Source: Paragordius varius (taxonomy: Eukaryota; Nematomorpha). Taken from it: a stretch of DNA of 64,000 bases. Of this stretch, positions 61,285 through 64,000 are shown piece after piece (position 1 is the first letter of the stretch; the number at the start of each line of letters is the position of its first letter). The notes under the pieces were generated by a model. It searched no databases. It saw only the letters and a program-made list of their open reading frames with translations, and was not told the DNA's origin. The translations under genes were made by a program, and so were the position numbers. Location: the NCBI GenBank assembly GCA_964247055.1, contig OZ176056.1, forward strand, positions 4,526,001 through 4,590,000, written 5' to 3'.

Positions 61285-63168
61285 TCTTTGAGGTATTTAA
61301 TAAACATGACTCCTTTCGTTAATTTTTTGTTTCAACAATGATATTTATAATATTAAATAATTCGTTGAACACATTATAAAAAGTACAATATATACAAAAA
61401 TTGTACCATGAAATCAAGAAACTCTCAAATTTCTTTTACAAACCATCATCGACGCATTTGCCAACGTATTTTAAGCGACTTGCCAGTCTCACAAATTATT
61501 TATTAAAAGATTCAAAAAAAATGATAAACTAATTCACACACACTCACCAACCTTTTTATTTTTTTGTTTGGGCATAAGGGATTGTAGGACGCCACATTCT
61601 TGTTCTTCGCTATTGTAGTCATCAGAATTTTGGGCAGAATCGTTTTGTTCGCTTTCTTCATCATCAGAAGCGCTTGCATTATTTTCATTCTCATCCTCGT
61701 CATCGTATTCTAAGGCATCGATAGCCATTTTGCGGGCCCATTCATACGTTTCAGGGTGTATACGCGTGCTATCAAGCACTTCAATGTAATACTCATCACT
61801 GGTAACTATTGAATAATATAGATACATTTTATTTACAACAAAAAAATGATCTTTTACTGTTTGTGTTGTGTAGTTGAATGAATTTTATTTTATATATACC
61901 ATTTACAATTCCCCCTCAAATAATTATATGTTTTTTATAATTAAAAATTACGTATATTTTTAAAAAATATAATTTTTTTCAAATTTAAATAATACGGAAA
62001 AAATCATAAACTATGCCATAAAAATATATATCATATTAGTAATGAGTTATATTAGTTCGAAAATACATATTTTATTTTTAGGGTGAATTTGAATTGTTCG
62101 AGGGTGACTTTGAATTGTTCAGGGGTGAATTTGAACTGTAAATGGTATATTAAAACAATCTATTTTTCTCCGTTATTTTTGTACAGAACATGGATTTAAT
62201 TTATAGGATTAAAAAACTCAATAATTAGCTTTAATTTTATCATAATCTTCCTAATTAACTATTAAATGTTATTGGCATATGTTGAATTGGAATTCATCCT
62301 TCGATTATTTTATCGCATAGCATATTATTTTTATCAAGAATTTATATATGGAAAAACTCTAAATCTTAAACCTTTGTAATTAACAATTCTAATATTATAC
62401 ATTTTTATAAACCATAAAAAGTTGAAATTATACGGACAAAACGTGAAAATATAAATGAATATATTTTTCTACCGATACCATACTTTTTAAATCTTGATTT
62501 TTTTTTAATTATAACCCATTGTTAGCAAAGTATTATATAGAGATGTAAATTGGTACCGCAATCAATTACAGTCATGTATGAGAATTGTCAAACATACATT
62601 TTTAATTGATTTTACTTTGTTTTTAATTGTTATAATGTTTGATATGTCAACTTTAAACATGCGCATTTTTAAGCCTTAAAATAATGATAGCCATATATTG
62701 TAAACAATTAAATTCAATTAAAAACGTTTATTTGACAATTCTAAACACACATGACTGTATGTTTTTTACGATTATGATTAAATGTTTTTAGAAAATAAAT
62801 TAAGGTTTAAAAAAGTATGGTGGTTGTCTTTTAAAAAAAATTGTTTCCTTTATATTTTTTGTCCATATATAAAAAAATTTAAATCTGTCTTATTTATAAG
62901 GAAATGTAAAATCAAAATTTTTTAAAGGTAAAAAAAACCTAAGCGTCCTTCCTCTTCCGCTAAGCTCTGGGCCCGAGTATCGATGCGAATAAAACCGGCC
63001 AGGTTAACAAATACTCTCGGTCCAAGACCGGCTTGAGTAACGAGTTGTGTTCTATTTTGCAATCCAACAATCAATCCACCCGATAAATGGATACCTAATG
63101 TGGAAAAAAATATTTTTTTAAGCTAAGCCTATTTTTTAAACGGTTAAATTTTTTGTTTCAGTTAAATT

Positions 63169-63225
<57 letters not shown>

Positions 63226-63747
63226 ATTATAATGCAAAAGAAATGTAAATTAATAGGAATATATCCCTGATAAATGGATGCCTAATAAAAGGAAAGAAAT
63301 ATAATTAATTGTATGACATTTTGTCCTACTTATACATAAAGATATAAATAAACAATTAATGATAATTATTATCTAATGAGAAGAGAATTTTCAAAGCATT
63401 AAATTTTTGACTTTTTAAGCTAAAAACAATATTACGATGTTTCACAAATAAAACATAAAAACCGGCAAACTCATTTCAAATTTTAAAGCTTAACAATTAG
63501 CCCGAAATTATAAATAAATGTCCAAATGTAACTGTATTATATCCATATCTTCAAAAATTTCATATATATATTTAAATATAACTATTTATTAATTAAAAAT
63601 TTAGATAAAAACCTGCTGTAGTTTTTAACTGAGCCCTTCGACGCTCTAGAATTTTGAGTAAAGCGGCCCCTTTCCTAGGCCCAAGCCCCGAAAGGTATTG
63701 AACCAAACAATTGGCTATACTGTTTGCCGATGATATGGATCCCAAAT
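56531..63747 (-). CDS. SUPT6H: Transcription elongation factor Spt6, C-terminal half
   Basis: Eleven exons in order: 63630(or 63613)-63747, 62939-63051, 61552-61805, 60963-61195, 60385-60554, 59929-60067, 59257-59618, 58853-59092, 58128-58386, 57258-57343, 56531-56976 (stop TAG at 56531-56533). Domains follow human Spt6: helix-hairpin-helix ([35 protein letters not shown]), the DLD start [30 protein letters not shown]1 ([18 protein letters not shown] to [14 protein letters not shown]) with a CPVC..H..C insert shared with human Spt6, then tandem SH2 ([45 protein letters not shown]). Spt6 is a histone chaperone that binds RNA polymerase II through its linker via the SH2 pair. The arginine in LIRPS is present. 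The C-terminal tail is short and Asn/Gly-rich instead of the long Ser/Thr/Gln tail. An acidic/basic insert follows the DLD start. The upstream half lies outside the window. Confidence 0.95.
57794..57968. mobile_element. Palindromic TA MITE, CAGTATGCATTT family, copy 2
   Basis: It matches the copy at 21371-21538 (GTTGCTTATTTCACA..AGGGCAATTCGCAACACAG and its mirror). It lies in the Spt6 intron between 57343 and 58128. Confidence 0.8.
61897..62146. mobile_element. MITE, ACCATTT phrase-repeat family, copy 3
   Basis: Starts ACCATTTACAATTCCCCCTC; ends with three GGGTGAATTTGAATTGTTC-type phrases and AAATGGT, with ATAT on each flank. It lies in the Spt6 intron between 61805 and 62939. Confidence 0.85.
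62411..62875. mobile_element. TA MITE, CAGTAAAAATT family, copy 7, with nested insertion
   Basis: The outer element shows GTTGAAATTATACGGACAAA at the left and AAGTATGGTGGTTGTC plus TTTTTTGTCCATAT at the right. Inside it, 62571-62760 is a separate hairpin element with ends TACAGTCATGT and AGAATTGTCAAA in mirror image. It lies in the same Spt6 intron. Confidence 0.7.
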
Positions 63748-64000
63748 CTAATGTATAAATACATTTTAGAGATAAAAAATTAATATCACAAATAAAATAT
63801 TATTATTATAAAGAAAAAAAAACGCTTCTGAACCCAATTTTTTTAATATAACACATAGTTTTGGGTTTCAAAATAATGATAAGAAATGTAAATTGATAAA
63901 AGTCTCATATACAGTTCATTTGTTAGAGTCATTTAGAATAAAATAAAGGGGTGAGGTGAAAAAAAGTAGAGTTGTCATTTTTAAAAAAATATAGATCTTT
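63748..64000 (-). other. Spt6 intron running off the window
   Basis: This lies upstream of the first visible Spt6 exon. No coding match and no snoRNA boxes are seen. Confidence 0.6.

Noticed and set aside
61095-61322. Plus-strand ORFs over Spt6 exons
   Set aside because: Antisense shadows of the Spt6 exon at 60963-61195, running into a TA repeat.
1-64000. CRISPR arrays, operons, bacterial promoters
   Set aside because: Intron-containing eukaryotic genes and AT-rich intergenic DNA; repeats are transposon ends, not spaced direct repeats.

Overview
The window is a very AT-rich (roughly four fifths A+T by eye) piece of a eukaryotic nuclear genome. The identifiable genes are intron-rich and clearly homologous to animal genes, but fast-evolving. 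Three host genes are firm: ribosomal protein S13 (plus strand, 41300-42774, six exons, complete), an NDRG-family gene (minus strand, 18596 to at least 26237) and the C-terminal half of transcription elongation factor Spt6 (minus strand, 56531-63747, continuing beyond the right edge). Exon phases agree at nearly every junction, so those models are good to the base except where stated. I cannot name the species. A 27-nt intron in RPS13 and chains of tiny phase-symmetric exons are features reported in flatworms (tiny 5' introns, micro-exon genes) and, for tiny introns, in dicyemids. That is a hint, not an assignment.

Layout. 1-5730: micro-exon-like minus-strand gene encoding an acidic protein, broken up by a 2-kb foldback element and MITEs. 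6313-7790: Helitron remnant with about 300-bp internal repeats, then a small plus-strand ORF. 8451-15960: transposon field, including a 1.4-kb hAT element with a perfect 8-bp target duplication and a TTAA-type pair around a second foldback. 18596-26237: NDRG gene with MITEs in its introns. 26300-30440: hAT-like repeats and a duplicated cassette of phase-1 micro-exons. 31260-41100: nested transposons, including a hAT transposase relic. 41300-42774: RPS13 with an intronic box C/D snoRNA. 42881-45500: Helitron with a decayed helicase gene, starting about 105 bp after the RPS13 stop. 45720-46100: three-unit tandem hairpin repeat. 46540-49090: hAT-like repeats. 49736-50201: TTAA MITE next to two candidate exons. 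51777-52480: single-ORF gene with a BH3-like motif and a hydrophobic tail. 53127-56030: MITEs in empty sequence. 56531-64000: Spt6.

The recognisable genes do not form one pathway: S13 and its snoRNA serve 40S ribosome production, Spt6 serves transcription elongation, and NDRG and the BH3-like protein would act in stress or cell-death control if the family calls hold. Most of the remaining DNA belongs to about nine families of non-autonomous DNA transposons (hAT, TTAA/piggyBac-like, TA-inserting MITEs and foldbacks, Helitrons). The items most worth a second look are the snoRNA, the 27-nt intron, the BH3-like gene, the micro-exon chains and the MITE families whose inverted ends are built from repeated phrases.
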